Assembly (NCBI GenBank): GCA_047495785.1
Contig: JBLDXI010000085.1
Coordinates: forward strand, 124,001-188,000
Reading direction: 5' to 3'
DNA from: Lepidodermella squamata
Taxonomy: Eukaryota > Gastrotricha
Length of the DNA stretch: 64,000 nucleotides
The number at the start of each line of letters is the position of its first letter. Position 1 is the stretch's first letter. Made by a program: the position numbers and the translations under genes. Shown in pieces: positions 23,673-34,875 of the stretch. Under the pieces are notes generated by a model that saw nothing but the letters and a program-made list of their open reading frames with translations, had not been told where the DNA came from and searched no databases.

Positions 23673-26196
23673 TCAACATTCATACAAAGCTACAATGCTA
23701 TCAATATTCGCGTAATGTTTCGCTTCATTTGCCATAGTGATGTTAACATATTCGATTAATTTGCCCTCAACCGCGGAACAGGGCACATTCTTGCGGCTAT
23801 CAACAGGCGGAGAGGCGATCAAGTGATTGAAGCCTTTAACTGGTATGACGGAGAACAAATCGTAGGATGGACCATTTTCCATATGTAACTTGACTGTTGC
23901 CGTGAGGTTAAATTCTTTATGAAATAGGGCATTGCTAGGGCGCACGGACAAGCCGAAACGAGGCAGATAGCAGCATTCGCCATTTATCGAACCAGGGCAG
24001 CAGTTTTTTATTCGATGAGTAAAATTCGTTAGCTTCCAGTTAACAGGATTGTTTTTCAGCAATTTATGCTGCGACATCCAATCGTATTTCTCGGTATATT
24101 TCCCAGGCTTGAGTCTCGTATTTCGCCGACCATTGAATTCTTCGAAAGAAAGGAAACAATCAACCCGAACCGCTGGGTTACCACTTTGAATATCTATCAC
24201 AGCCGATGGCCCGTTTGCAACAGCCAGCAATAGGGATTTTTTGATGAAATTGACCAAATACTCGGCCACCATTAAATGAGCCTGAACACCAGGGTGTAAT
24301 CTGTCGTTCGGGGATATGTATGTACCTTGAAAAAACGAAAAAAATAACAATATTTAGTAATTTTTTTACTGAAAAGCTGTTGTTTGAACTGTTCCGATGC
24401 ATCGGTTATATTCCACCAAAATTCTTCGTTATTCGCAACACCGATAGTGCCAACGAGGGGGATGTCATACTTTAGAGCAGCTTGCATATTCGTTTCAAAC
24501 ATAGGACTATTCATTGTTGGTTTGTTGTAAAAAACTCTTCTCGTATCTGGAAAATCGAGTAGGATTAATTGAACGTTTGGATTGCGCTCGAGCAGCGAAT
24601 CTATCATCAAATCGATATGTCTCGTCGTGGGGTTGTTGAGCAGTTGGTCCATGTTGAGCGATTCTTGGATGATGACAATGTCGAAATCAGCGACGTCCAA
24701 CAGCTCTTGGTGGCAGTAGGCGAAATACAAGCTATATATGAGAGTTTGATTTTTTATGAAGACGTTGAAAGCCTACAGTCTGCAGTGGCGTACCTAGGTG
24801 TAGCTCCGGCTGCCCAGTTCTCGCACAGCAACTCGGCACCACATTGTTTCAAGGTATTTTGTAGCCAGGTGCAGAACAAGTAAAAGGCATTTTCATCCTA
24901 CAAAAATTAAAGGCATATAGTGAATTCAGTACCAAATTATTCCAATCAGTTCTAAGTCCCCAATTTTAAGACCCAGCCTCTCACCCTAACCTTGGGGAAA
25001 ACTTTTTTTATCCGACCAAAATGTCTTACTCCATCCGACAACCCAAAATGAGACTAAAACCTGCCGACTTGCTTTTTCATATTTTCAAAAAATTACAGTA
25101 AAAAGGTGACCAATCGGATCACCATAAATCTTTCACCATAAAATTCTGCCGGTTCAGAGCCGAAATGGGGCGCATGAAAGGGGTGTGCACCTACCGAAAA
25201 ATCGAACTCTGGAAAATCGAGGAAACCGATATTTGCTTGTAGGATGATTTTAGTCTCATGTTTGGCTGTCGGATGAAATAAGACATTGGTCGGATGAAAA
25301 AGTCAGACCCCTAACCAGTTAAATAACCAAATACTAGTTAGGAATCGAATTCAATGAAATTCAATATAATCAAATCATCGAAGTTTGTCAAAAATCTTGG
25401 GAAAATACAATTACTGATAATATAGCGTGAATTTTGATAATATGCGAGATTGCCAAAGATGTTTGCGGCTTTTGCGGGTAAAATTCGTATATTAAAATCA
25501 ATAACCAGAAAATCACTCAAATTGGGGATATATTAACACGAGCATTTCGGTTATGAAATCTCCTCAGTAAGGGCCCTGTGAGTATCCTAATTCACCGATA
25601 TTCAAAATCTATCTGAATGCATGCTCAAATAACTAAAAAATTACTAATTTATTTGCCGAATGTTTGAATTGAGGTTTTTTATCAACCCAATTAGAGGGAT
25701 TTTTTTCTAGTAATCGAATCAAACCGCGGCCCAGCCTTAATAAATTATTTAATACCTATCTGAATATGAGAAATTATCGTATAAATTTCATAAAATTCTG
25801 ATTTATTTCGATCAATTTGAACGAAGAATTAAAGGAAAAAATTACCGGTTGAATAGCATGAGGTACAGATGTTGATTCGCCAAGCAGAGCGACCTTCAGT
25901 TTCGGCGGTTTCGTTGGGTCCTTTAGCGCTGCTGCAAGCCGCGAGAGCGCTGATTGAATGCGAGAAACATCGCCCAAATGTCTAATTGACAGCTCGTAAA
26001 ATTGGCTGTAAATTGAGCTGAACGGCGAAGTTGAAACGTTTCGAAAAAGCTCGGCTTCAGTTACTGATAGTGAGCTACGGCCGGTGAAAAATATTGGTCG
26101 CCTGTCGTTGACGCTTGCGGGAAAGTAAAACGCCGAAAGAAGAATGAGTACAATGCATGCAGATGCTAAGAAAAAATGACAGTTTTTAGCCATCAT
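23673..26196 (-). CDS. Membrane-anchored SGNH-fold hydrolase
   Basis: Four exons on the minus strand. Exon 1 (26196 to about 25846) has an N-terminal hydrophobic anchor (FFLASACIVLILLSAFYF) and block I ..LKVALLGESTSVPHA, where GES replaces the usual GDS. Exon 2 (about 24883-24793) follows a 960-bp intron. Exon 3 (about 24733-24374) has ..FDIVIIQESLNMDQ.. and ..NPNVQLILLDFPDTR... Exon 4 (about 24326-23673) has SPNDRLHPGVQAHLMVAEYL, where D..H is block V, and a 190-aa tail (..NCCPGSINGECCYLP..). Junctions keep frame. The Ser-Asp-His set fits an esterase or acetyl-transfer/deacetylase role on surface or Golgi glycans, but the substrate is unknown. Confidence 0.75.
25007..25302. mobile_element. 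Non-autonomous DNA transposon-like inverted-repeat element in the SGNH intron
   Basis: Inverted termini of about 60 bp (25007-25068 and 25240-25302) with scattered mismatches, both containing ATCCGAC and TGAGACTAAAA. No open frame lies inside. No clear target duplication was found. Confidence 0.6.
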
Positions 26197-26634
26197 CTTT
26201 CGAAATGATTGGAATTTTTGGATTTTGAGTAGATGAGTACATAGTAGATAAAAGTTGGTAATAAAAAAAACCGGTGTTATGAATGAAAAATCACGAGCGA
26301 ATTTTCTACGTTACTATAAAAAAACCAGCTCATTAGAGAATGATTTTTCGTTTTTTTGGGGTATTTTCAACAGTCAACAGTCAACAGAGAAAATTATTTG
26401 AACAAGTCATTAGGTCATGATCCAAAAGTATCATCAATTATCAAGCCAGGTCTAATTGATGAAGATGATCTTCACTCGAATTTCAAAAATACCAGCTGAA
26501 CTTTGTACTATAAATCAGAATCAGATCAGAATCGAAACGCATAATATTTCCAAAACTAAATTATTTGAATTTATTAGAAACTTTGGCCATCAATAAGGTA
26601 ATAGTTTCTTCCAGACGGGAATATCGTTATCTGG
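26197..26634. other. Spacer between SGNH and S1 genes
   Basis: AT-rich upstream region of the SGNH gene and 3' flank of the S1 gene. No feature recognised beyond a GTCAACA doublet at about 26370. Confidence 0.5.
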
Positions 26635-27559
26635 TCACGATTGAGCTGTTGTTGTTGATATCCAGCCAATAACGTCGCAAACTCTCGCGTAAATCACCGG
26701 GCGGTGCTGCCTCGAATTCTCACTACAACCATCCGGCCCATGTGAAGTTACGCCGTAGACGTAGTACTTCTTCGTCACGCCATGCCAGCAAAACAACGGC
26801 GCCCCAGAATCACCCTTGCATGTACTCAACCGAGAAATCCCAACGCCACACAGTTTAGCATGGGTAAATGGTGCCCTGGAGTAAGCAGCTTCGCATAACG
26901 AGTATGAAACCCGAGCGACATTGATCCGTTTCAAAACTTGTCCATCTTTGTTAATAGGATCTTTGATATCGCCCCAAGAGACTGTAACGCCATCAGTTAT
27001 ACACCCATCCGTGATTATTGACTGGCTTCTTAGATTCGAACTGTTATGGCATGTCCAGGGCAGGGGGAGACCGATAGGTTGAACTTGTTTGGTGAGCCCG
27101 GGAACCCTTTCCAGCTCAATCAGGGCGAAGTCGTAGTCGATGGTTGTAGAATTGAACTTGGGATGGATTACAACTCGCTTTGAATTGATGATTTGCTGAT
27201 ATGGTTCTATAATATCGGAGTAGGTCAAATCATGGCGGCCCAATTCGATTCGCAAATTCGCTCTGTTTGAGATTAATTTCACATAAATTGGAAACATTAA
27301 TTCTAAAAGCACTTACCGATTGGCATTAAGGCAAATGGCTGATGTAAGGACCCATTTTTCTGAAATAAGGGATCCGACACAGGACACGCTCGGCTTGTTC
27401 TTTGGAACGATTCTGACCTGTGAAGAAAATGGAAAATTCTGGATTTCAACATTTTTTTGAAAACCTTACTATCCATGGGAACTCATTAGGCTGAGTTGCG
27501 ATCTGGCAAGATGCCGAATCGATTAGAAGTAAGAACACCGCAAAATAATGAACCTTCAT
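26635..27559 (-). CDS. S1-family serine protease homologue (catalytic His replaced by Ile)
   Basis: Three exons: 27559-27470 (signal peptide MKVHYFAVFLLLIDSASC, ends ..NEFPWI), 27417-27317 and 27262-26635. Junctions are GT/AG and in frame. Exon 2 reads SCVGSLISEKWVLTSAICL where active enzymes have TAAHC, so the His is Ile. Asp (DYDFALIELE) and Ser (CKGDSGAPLFC) remain. There is no zymogen activation motif (the N-terminus runs straight from the signal peptide into the fold) and no extra domain. It should be a secreted, catalytically dead or impaired protease-fold protein. The S1-sushi gene at 1.5 kb has the same exon layout at the start and its own His loss. Confidence 0.88.
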
Positions 27560-27659
27560 AGTTAGCTTAAATCCACAGATGTATTTTTGAAAATTGCACC
27601 GGCTGAGTCTTAAAAGTAGAATGTAGCAAACCTTTGCACTTAAAGGCTATTGTTTAAAG

Positions 27660-27882
27660 TCGCAACAGAGTCAATTTATTGTTGAAAAATTTCCCACTCA
27701 TTAAAATTGTAAGCGTGGGAATTATTTTTAGATAAATAATAAAATTCATTAATTATTAAAGGAGCGATGAGTCATCATGAATTTATTAAAACTGATTTTT
27801 CTGATTAAAATATTAATGAAATGGATTTTTCCAGGGGAAACTATTTTTTACAGTAATTATTCGTGATTTGTTCAGATAAAAC
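27660..27882 (+). promoter_or_regulatory. Upstream block conserved among the three GR-like genes
   Basis: The 190-220 bp before this gene resemble those before the other two (29640-29843, 31750-31967): shared TTGTTGAAAAATT, AAGCGTGGGAATTATT and a run of AATTATTAA words. This probably marks the tandem duplication unit and may hold the promoter. Confidence 0.45.
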
Positions 27883-29248
27883 ATGGAAATCAAAGTTTCT
27901 CCCAGTGATAAGCTAGTATCGAGTAAGGGCGTAGTCAAAGGTTTCAGAATAATGCATTTCACACTGAAGATAATTGGCGTCCTCCCTAATTGGCCTGAAC
28001 CTAACTGCGAATTTTCTCCAAGCTCGAAATGCTACAAGGCCTACGTCATTGTCATGCTGATTATCACCTGGCTATGGGCTCTTAAAATCTACTCGATTTT
28101 TTGGCTGATCGAAGTTAATAAAACACCGATTGGATATTTGTTGTACATTATCACGATCAGCTCATATGTAGTAGTCATGGCCATTATTCGAACTTGCTTG
28201 GTCATCGGATCATGGCGAGGAAAATTTCAAAAAATTTTGGACATATCAGAACCAGAGCTAAGCATTTTCCGACTTGAACCAGCCAAATTGAGCAAAGTCA
28301 CGAAATTCCGTACTGTCTATCTGATTTTTACCGGTGTTTGCTTGTGCTGCTGTGCGATCGTAAATATGGGGTTCCTGTCATTCATGGCTGCAAAGGACAA
28401 GTCAGATTTTGGCGAGACATTTTCGCCTTTTCCGTACTTGATCAAGGACGATGAAGTTTGGCGCTGTGCAGTGCCCTTTCTCAACTTGTTTGGAGCTTTT
28501 GTCGGCGATGGCGGGGCAATCATCAGCATAGGCCTAATGTGCACTTTCGTGCTAGTAAACGCCGCAAAATTCAAAATTTTTGTTGAGAAAATATCCGAAC
28601 TCGCGACGGCTGATTCATCAACCCGCAAAGAAAGCGAGTTGTTCGAGCAGCTACGATATAGGCATCTTTCGTTAGCGAGGGCTGCCCGTCATTTGGACCG
28701 AGATCTTAGGTGGGCAATTATGGCTTGTTCAGGCTACGGATTCATCGGAACTCTCATCAATTTGTATCGCGCGGCATTCGCGAGCGTCGCTGCGGACCAG
28801 GCGGACGAAGCGTCGTCGAAAGCCCTTCAATTTATCTGGGCTATCTTTTGCTTATCGGCTCTACTCATTTGCGTCATCCCATCAGCAATTCTTTCGCATT
28901 GCGCTGATGAGGTGAGGGAGAAGCTATTCAAAATGCGGGTGAAATCGACGGACGTTGAGACGAATACGCAATTGACGATGCTTCTAAGTCAAGTTGCCAC
29001 AGAACAGGTTTGCCTGACAATTGGAGGCGTCATGTCGCTGAAAAAGGAAACCATTGGAGCGGTAAGGCTTTTTCCTGGTTTGAATGATCTCGTGACATAT
29101 TCTCGTTTAGCTTTTCGCAGGTTTCCTTACCTATTTCCTGATTCTGATCGATTACACATCTGGAGAGAAAAGCCGGCAGCAAATCACCTCAGCTCTGGTC
29201 AACAATCCAGTTGCAAACATTTCCAACATAACAATGGGCGGAGCTTAG
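27883..29248 (+). CDS. Gustatory-receptor-like 7TM chemoreceptor, copy A
   Basis: Two exons, 27883-29061 and 29111-29248, joined in phase 0, about 438 aa. Seven hydrophobic segments can be followed from ..YVIVMLIITWLWALKIYSIF to the last one in exon 2 (FLTYFLILIDYTSGEKSRQQ). The TY-hydrophobic-DY signature and a phase-0 intron just before it match the TYhhhhhQF motif and the conserved last intron of arthropod gustatory receptors. An intracellular linker with HLDRDLRWAI and CADEVREKLFKMRVKS precedes TM6/7. It should be a plasma-membrane ligand-gated channel or receptor; the ligand is unknown. Compared with copies B and C it has a 3-residue insertion (..AADQADEASSK) and one residue deleted. Confidence 0.85.
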
Positions 29249-29843
29249 ATCCATGGTGTTTAATAAGGATGACTACGCTCTTTAACTCAATCACCTCGAT
29301 GGTTAGAACATAACCTCCGAGTAGCGATTGAGCGATTGAGACTGACCCAAAATCGTTGAATGTGTACTTTTGGGGCATTATTCAATAAAAAGACATGAAT
29401 TGAAAGCAAACATCATGTTTATGTTTATGTACATTCCTTTACCGATACACCCAATTCTACAAAGGGACTTGCCGACTATCGACCTCAGGCCTCAGGCAAC
29501 CGGCATCTTTAGCTTGAACCTTACAGTTTACGATCACGCAAGTAACTAAGAACTGAACAACCAGGTTTCTTAGAGGATGAGGCGAGCTTGTAAGACCCCG
29601 AAAGTGAGCTGCCTTGAAAGACAAAGCCATTTGTTCTCACTCGTCGACTTATTGTTGAAAAATTCCTCATCCATAATAATAATTTGAAAAAAGGATCTAT
29701 GTTTAAATTATTGAAAGGGAAAATGATTCATAGCGAATCGATTAATAAAACTAATTTTTCCGTTAATATATTAATGAAGTGAATATTCCGTGGGAAAAAC
29801 TGCTGTTTTACAGTAATTATACGTGTTTTTTTTCCAATAAAAC
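29249..29843. other. Spacer between GR-like copies A and B
   Basis: Contains an AATAAA (about 29383) after copy A and the conserved upstream block of copy B from about 29640. Confidence 0.5.
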
Positions 29844-31207
29844 ATGGAAATCAAAGTTTCTCCCAGTGATAAGCTAGTATCGAGCAAAGACGTAGTCAAA
29901 GGCTTTAGAATCATCCATTTTACCCTGAAGGCCATCGGTATTTTCCCTAATTGGCCTGAACCCAACTGCGAATTCTCGCCAAGCTCGAAATGCTACAAAG
30001 CCTACGTCATAGTCATGCTTATAATCAGCTGGTTGTGGGCTCTGAGAATTTACTCGATCTTCTGGTTGATCGAGGTCGATAAAACGCCGATCGGAGATTT
30101 TTTGTATCTGATCTCTATCACATCCTATGTAATTGTGATGGCCACGATTCGCACCTGCTTGGTCATCGGATCGTGGCGAGGAAAATTTCAAAAAATCTTC
30201 GAAATCTCAGAACCAGAGCTGCTAAGCATTTTCCGACTTGAACCAGCCAAATTGAGCAAAGTCACGAAATTCCGTACTGCTTATCTAATTTTCGCCGGAA
30301 TCAGCTTGTACTGCTGTGTGATCTTGAACATGGGCTACATCTCATTCACGGCTGCAAAGGACAAGTCAGATTTTGGTGAGCCTTTTTCGCCTTTTCACAT
30401 ACTGATCAAAGACGATGAAGTTTGGCGTCATACCGTGCCTTTTCTCACTTTTTTCGGAACTATTGTCAACGACGGCGGGGCGATTTTCTGCTTAGGACTC
30501 ATGTGCACTTTTGTGTTAGTCGTCGCCGCAAAATTCAAGATTTTCGTCAGGCAAATTTCTGAACTCGCGACGGCTGATTCATCAAGCCGCAAAGAAAGCG
30601 AGTTGTTCGAACTCGTACGAGATAGACATCTTTCGTTAGTAAGGGCGGCCCGGCATTTGGACCGTGATCTTAGGTGGGCAATTATGGCTTGTTCAAGCTA
30701 CGGCTTTCTCGGGACTCTGGTCAATTTGTATCGAGCAGCTTTCGCCACTATGTCTGTGTATGAGGCGTCGTCGAAAGCTCTTCATTTCATCTGGACTCTA
30801 TTTTGCTTATCGGCTCTACTCATTTTCATTATACCCTCGGCGATTCTATCGCATTGCGCTGATGAGGTGAGAGAGAAACTGTTCAAGTTGAAGGTGAAAT
30901 CGAAGGACGCTGAGACTACAACGCAAGTGACGCTGCTTCTTAGTCAAGTTACAACGGAACAGGTTTGCCTGTCGATTGGAGGCGTAATGTCTCTGAAGAA
31001 GGAAACTATCGGAGCGGTAAGATTATGATTTTAGCCAAAGTATTTTTAATAAAATTTGGTTTGTTCTAGCTTTTCGCAGGCTTCCTGACCTATTTCCTGA
31101 TCCTCATCGATTATACCTCTGGAGAGAAAAGCCGCCAACAAATCACCTCAGCTCTGGTGAATAATCCAGTTGCAAACAATTCAAACATGACATTGGGCGG
31201 AGCTTAG
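29844..31207 (+). CDS. Gustatory-receptor-like 7TM chemoreceptor, copy B
   Basis: Exons 29844-31016 and 31070-31207, phase-0 intron, about 436 aa. Same layout as copy A: extracellular or loop segment NWPEPNCEFSPSSKCYKAY, HLDRDLRWAIMACSSYGF, and a terminal helix starting LFAGFLTYFLILIDYTSG. Both Cys of the PNCEFSPSSKCY segment are conserved in all three copies. The gene is intact. Copies differ mainly in TM3-TM5, where ligand contacts would be expected. Confidence 0.85.
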
Positions 31208-31967
31208 AACTACCATGTATATATACTAACGTAGAACAAGCTCCAAAACAAATTCGTTTCGTTGATTAGGAAATATTCTGTGAATAACTTCTGGGATTGG
31301 GAGTGAACCTAACACACGTTTGGGCATTACCATTTTGAGCATTCAATAAATCAACATGAATTGAGAGTTAACGCTAGATACTGTAAAATGGCCTATGGAC
31401 TAATCAGGAACTAGCCACGAACTAACCCATCAGGATTCTAGGGAATTGAGTGAGCTCATTTCAAAAGACCCCATGTCAAGCCGACTGGTAAACGTTGAAG
31501 TTTTAATCATTAAACAAAGTCGAATGGAACCCCGTCATTTGAATTTTGTAGGCTCTGCAAAATATTTAGAATATTCATGAGCAGAATATCTATAACGTCT
31601 TTTTGTCAGCCGCCTGTGATCCTTAGCATTTTCATCCCCATAGTAAACCCAAACCTTCGATGTTTGTGTAAAAAAATCAATGAAAATACATCAACCTGGG
31701 CCGTTTGCAATAGAATAAGATCTTGCTGTGATTCAACTGTGATTCAGCGTATTTTTTAAAATTAAAAATTCCTCACCCGTTATAATGGGAATAAGCGTGG
31801 GAATTATTCAATAAAGAGAAGCTATATATAAATTATTGAACGTTAAATGATTAATCATGAAATGATACAAAAAACGATTGCTGTAGTTGAATTATTAATC
31901 AATTTTTTCAGGGGAACAAAAAACGGCTGTTTCACAATAATAAGGCGCGCTATTTTTCCGATAACAC
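31208..31967. other. Spacer between GR-like copies B and C
   Basis: Includes a degenerate relative (about 31510-31620) of the MITE interior at 45700-45805, and the conserved upstream block of copy C. Confidence 0.5.
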
Positions 31968-33334
31968 ATGGAATCTAAAATATCTCCCAGTGATAAACTA
32001 GTATCGAGTAAAGACATAGTCGGAGGCTTCAAAATACTTCACTTTACCCTGAAGGCTATCGGCACGCTCCCTAATTGGCCTGAACCCAACTGCGAATTCT
32101 CGCCAAGCTCGAAATGCTACAAAGCCTACGTCATAGTCATGCTGATTATCACCTGGCTATGGGCTCTCAGAGTCTACTCGATTTTTTGGCTGATCGACGT
32201 TGATAAAACGCCGATTGGAGATTTTTTGTACCTATTCACCATTTGCTCCTTCGCAATTGCGATGGCCACGATTCGCACCTGCATGGTGATATCATCGTGG
32301 CGAGGAAAATTTCAAAAAATATTGAACTTTGCTGAACCGGGGGTCGCAAGTATTTTTCAGCTGGAACCAGCCAAATTGAGCAAAATCACGAAATTCCGTG
32401 CTGCTTTCCTGATTTTCGCCGGCATAATGTTGTACTGCTGTGTTATCTTGAACATGATTTTCGCCTCGTATATGGCCTCGGAGGACAAGTTGGATTTCGG
32501 CACGCCGTTCTCACCTTTTCATTACTTGATCAAAAACGACCAAGTCTGGCATTACACTGTGCCCGTTCTCATCCTTTTTTCCGCTGTCGTAAATGACTGT
32601 GGGGCAATTATCTGCATAGGACTTATGTGCAGTTTCGTGCTATTCGTCGCTGCGAAATTCAAAATTTTCGCTCAGCAAATCGCTAAATTAGCGAAAACTA
32701 ATGCAGCCATTCAAAATGATGCCGAATTTTTTGAGCTGTTGCGAGAGAGGCATCTTTCCTTACTTAAAGCCGCGCGGCATTTGGACCGAGACCTTCGTTT
32801 ATCGATCATCGCTTGCTCTTGCTACGGCTTCATCGGGACCCTCGTCAATTTGTATCGCGCAGCTTTTGCCAGCGTTTCTGTGGATGAGGCGTCGTCGAAG
32901 GCCCTGCAATTCATCTGGGCTTGCTTTTGCCTGGCATCTCTACTCATTTTCGTTATACCCTCAGCGATTCTGTCGCATTGTGCTGATGAGGTGAGGGAGA
33001 AGCTGTTCAAGTTGAAGGTGAAATCGAAGGACATTGAGACGAATACGCAACTGACGATGCTTCTCAGTCAAGTAACAACAGAACAGGTTTGCCTTTCAAT
33101 TGGAGGGGTTATGTCACTGAAGAAGGAAACTATCGGAGCGGTAAGACTCTGATTTAGGCTGAATTCCTATTCATTCATAATTTCTTTTTTCCCCAGCTTT
33201 TCGCAGGTTTCCTTACCTATTTTCTTATTCTTATCGATTACACTTCAGGTGAGAAAAGTCGCCAGCAAAACGCATGTGGTCTGGCCTACAATCAATTGGC
33301 AAACATTTCTAATATCACTATGGGCGGAGCTTAG
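31968..33334 (+). CDS. Gustatory-receptor-like 7TM chemoreceptor, copy C
   Basis: Exons 31968-33140 and 33197-33334, phase-0 intron, about 436 aa. Intact, and the most diverged copy in the middle (..FAEPGVASIFQLEPAKLSK.., ..AKTNAAIQNDAEFFELLR..). The second exon again gives LFAGFLTYFLILIDYTSG and ends ..NISNITMGGA, as in copy A. AATAAA follows at about 33440. Confidence 0.85.
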
Positions 33335-33486
33335 TACTCATCATTCAAAAAGTTTCCTATATGAACTAGTGGACAGTCGGCAGGTTTTCCAAGCTTCGCA
33401 TGGGGCATTTTTTCTTTTTTTATTGTATCTATGGTGTCTAAATAAAACAAGTTATCATTCGAGTTACAGAATGTCTCTTTCCCGCT

Positions 33487-33849
33487 TTAGTCTTGGAGCA
33501 CTTTGAAGCGTGGGCGAATTCTCGTCGGAGTTTTGTGCTCAGCCTCCTGATTCTGGATGTTCGCCTTTGTTTTCTCGACCGCTAGCTCGGTCGCTCGATC
33601 GCCATGTTCGTGCTTTGGCCGGCTATGAGAGTGAGCATTACGCCTGTGATTGCCGTCAGCCGAGGCGCCAAATCTGTTGCGAGCATACTGCTGCGGCGTA
33701 AGAACAGGTGCTGACTGTTCAGGCTTGAAGTTGAAAGTCAGAGCATCCCCGTCACCTTCCTCTGAGGAATGACCGAGGGTTTCTGAGGCTCCAGCAACGT
33801 ATATCATGATGAAGATAGTCAATAACGTAAAACATGCTTTCGAAGCCAT
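33487..33849 (-). CDS. Small secreted His-rich protein, paralogue 1
   Basis: Intronless, 120 aa, ATG start with signal peptide (MASKACFTLLTIFIMIYVAGA). The mature part has an acidic stretch, then LTPQQYARNRFG, a His/Arg-rich stretch (HSHSRPKHEHGD), DRATELAVEKTK and a C-terminal RIRPRFKV. No family is recognised. The second paralogue lies 680 bp away on the same strand and keeps the same blocks in the same order, which supports both as real genes. The clustered His residues could bind metal; that is inference only. Confidence 0.75.
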   Translation of the reverse strand: MASKACFTLLTIFIMIYVAGASETLGHSSEEGDGDALTFNFKPEQSAPVLTPQQYARNRFGASADGNHRRNAHSHSRPKHEHGDRATELAVEKTKANIQNQEAEHKTPTRIRPRFKVLQD

Positions 33850-34530
33850 TTTTCTAGGTGAAGAATTTACAGAGAAACCTATTTATCCTGAAAAATTAAT
33901 AATCGAATGAGAAAGGATCATTTCATTGATTTGTTAGTCCAGTGCCAAGGGCTTTCTTAGCCTTCAAAAATGGTAGTGGACAAAGCCACACAATGGGGGA
34001 AGGGGGCCTCAAAGGCTCAAAATAGCCAAAAGCTCGAAATGTCTGATTTTGTGGCCAAATGTTTGGTTTAGGTGGAGAATGGCTAGAGGCTAGATGAAAC
34101 ATTGGAAAGCGCTATAATTCAGAAAACCAGAGCGAAAATATGCTTAGCTAGATTTTACTATTTTTTCTAAAATTCTCGTAAACTATGTACTTCCCTTATT
34201 CCCTTCTATGTATGACAAATACAAATCTCGATGGGGTCTGAGAAAATTGACATTTCCTGTCTCTGTTTCCTCAACAAGCCAGTCGCAGTGAATATGCGTG
34301 TAGGGAAAAAATCGATATTTTCCAAACATTTCATTTAAGCACCAGCTAATGAATCAATACGAATATTTCAATCAAGCGTCGGTGGTACGTCGCCATTCAC
34401 GCGTCGCTAATTTTTCAATTGCCCATCGCCCCGACGAAATCACGCATTTTAAAACAATTAAAATTTTCGAAAAACGAACTGTGATTGAGCTATACGGTAT
34501 TTTTATTTTCATTTGAACAAAAATAATCCA
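33850..34530. other. Spacer between the two small secreted genes
   Basis: AT-rich, no feature recognised. It should include the promoter of paralogue 1 and the 3' end of paralogue 2. Confidence 0.5.
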
Positions 34531-34875
34531 TTAATTGACCTTGAAGCGAGGCCGTATTTTCGGCGGCTGTTTAACTTCGACGACAGGCTTCTTAACGTTA
34601 AACTTGGTCTTCTCAACAGCGAGTTCAGTCGCTCGATCGCCGTGAACGTGCCTGCGATGGGCGTGGGTAACCTTTCGATAGTTGACGTTGGCTTGCTCTC
34701 CAAAACGGGTCCTGGCGTACTGCTGAGGTGTCAAAGGTTTGACTGGAGCTTTGAATTGAATCAGTGGTAGATCTCCCAGATCCTCGTCAACATCAGCCGA
34801 AATACCTTCTTCATGAGCCAGAGCTACGCAGACTATCAGACCAAGGAACAAACAAGCCGTTCTGAAAAATCTCAT
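34531..34875 (-). CDS. Small secreted His-rich protein, paralogue 2
   Basis: Intronless, 114 aa, ATG start, signal peptide (MRFFRTACLFLGLIVCVALA). It shares LTPQQYARTRFG, a His-rich stretch (THAHRRHVHGD), DRATELAVEKTK and RPRFKV with paralogue 1, while the acidic N-terminal part and the linkers differ. Conservation is concentrated in these blocks, suggesting selection on them. The RFG in QYARxRFG is not followed by basic residues, so an RFamide precursor is unlikely. Confidence 0.75.
   Translation of the reverse strand: MRFFRTACLFLGLIVCVALAHEEGISADVDEDLGDLPLIQFKAPVKPLTPQQYARTRFGEQANVNYRKVTHAHRRHVHGDRATELAVEKTKFNVKKPVVEVKQPPKIRPRFKVN

Noticed and set aside
24569-24883. Plus-strand 104-aa frame opposite the SGNH gene
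   Set aside because: It is antisense to exons 2 and 3, whose splice sites and SGNH motifs are convincing.
33487-34875. RFamide neuropeptide precursors
   Set aside because: RFG occurs once per protein and is not followed by basic cleavage residues.
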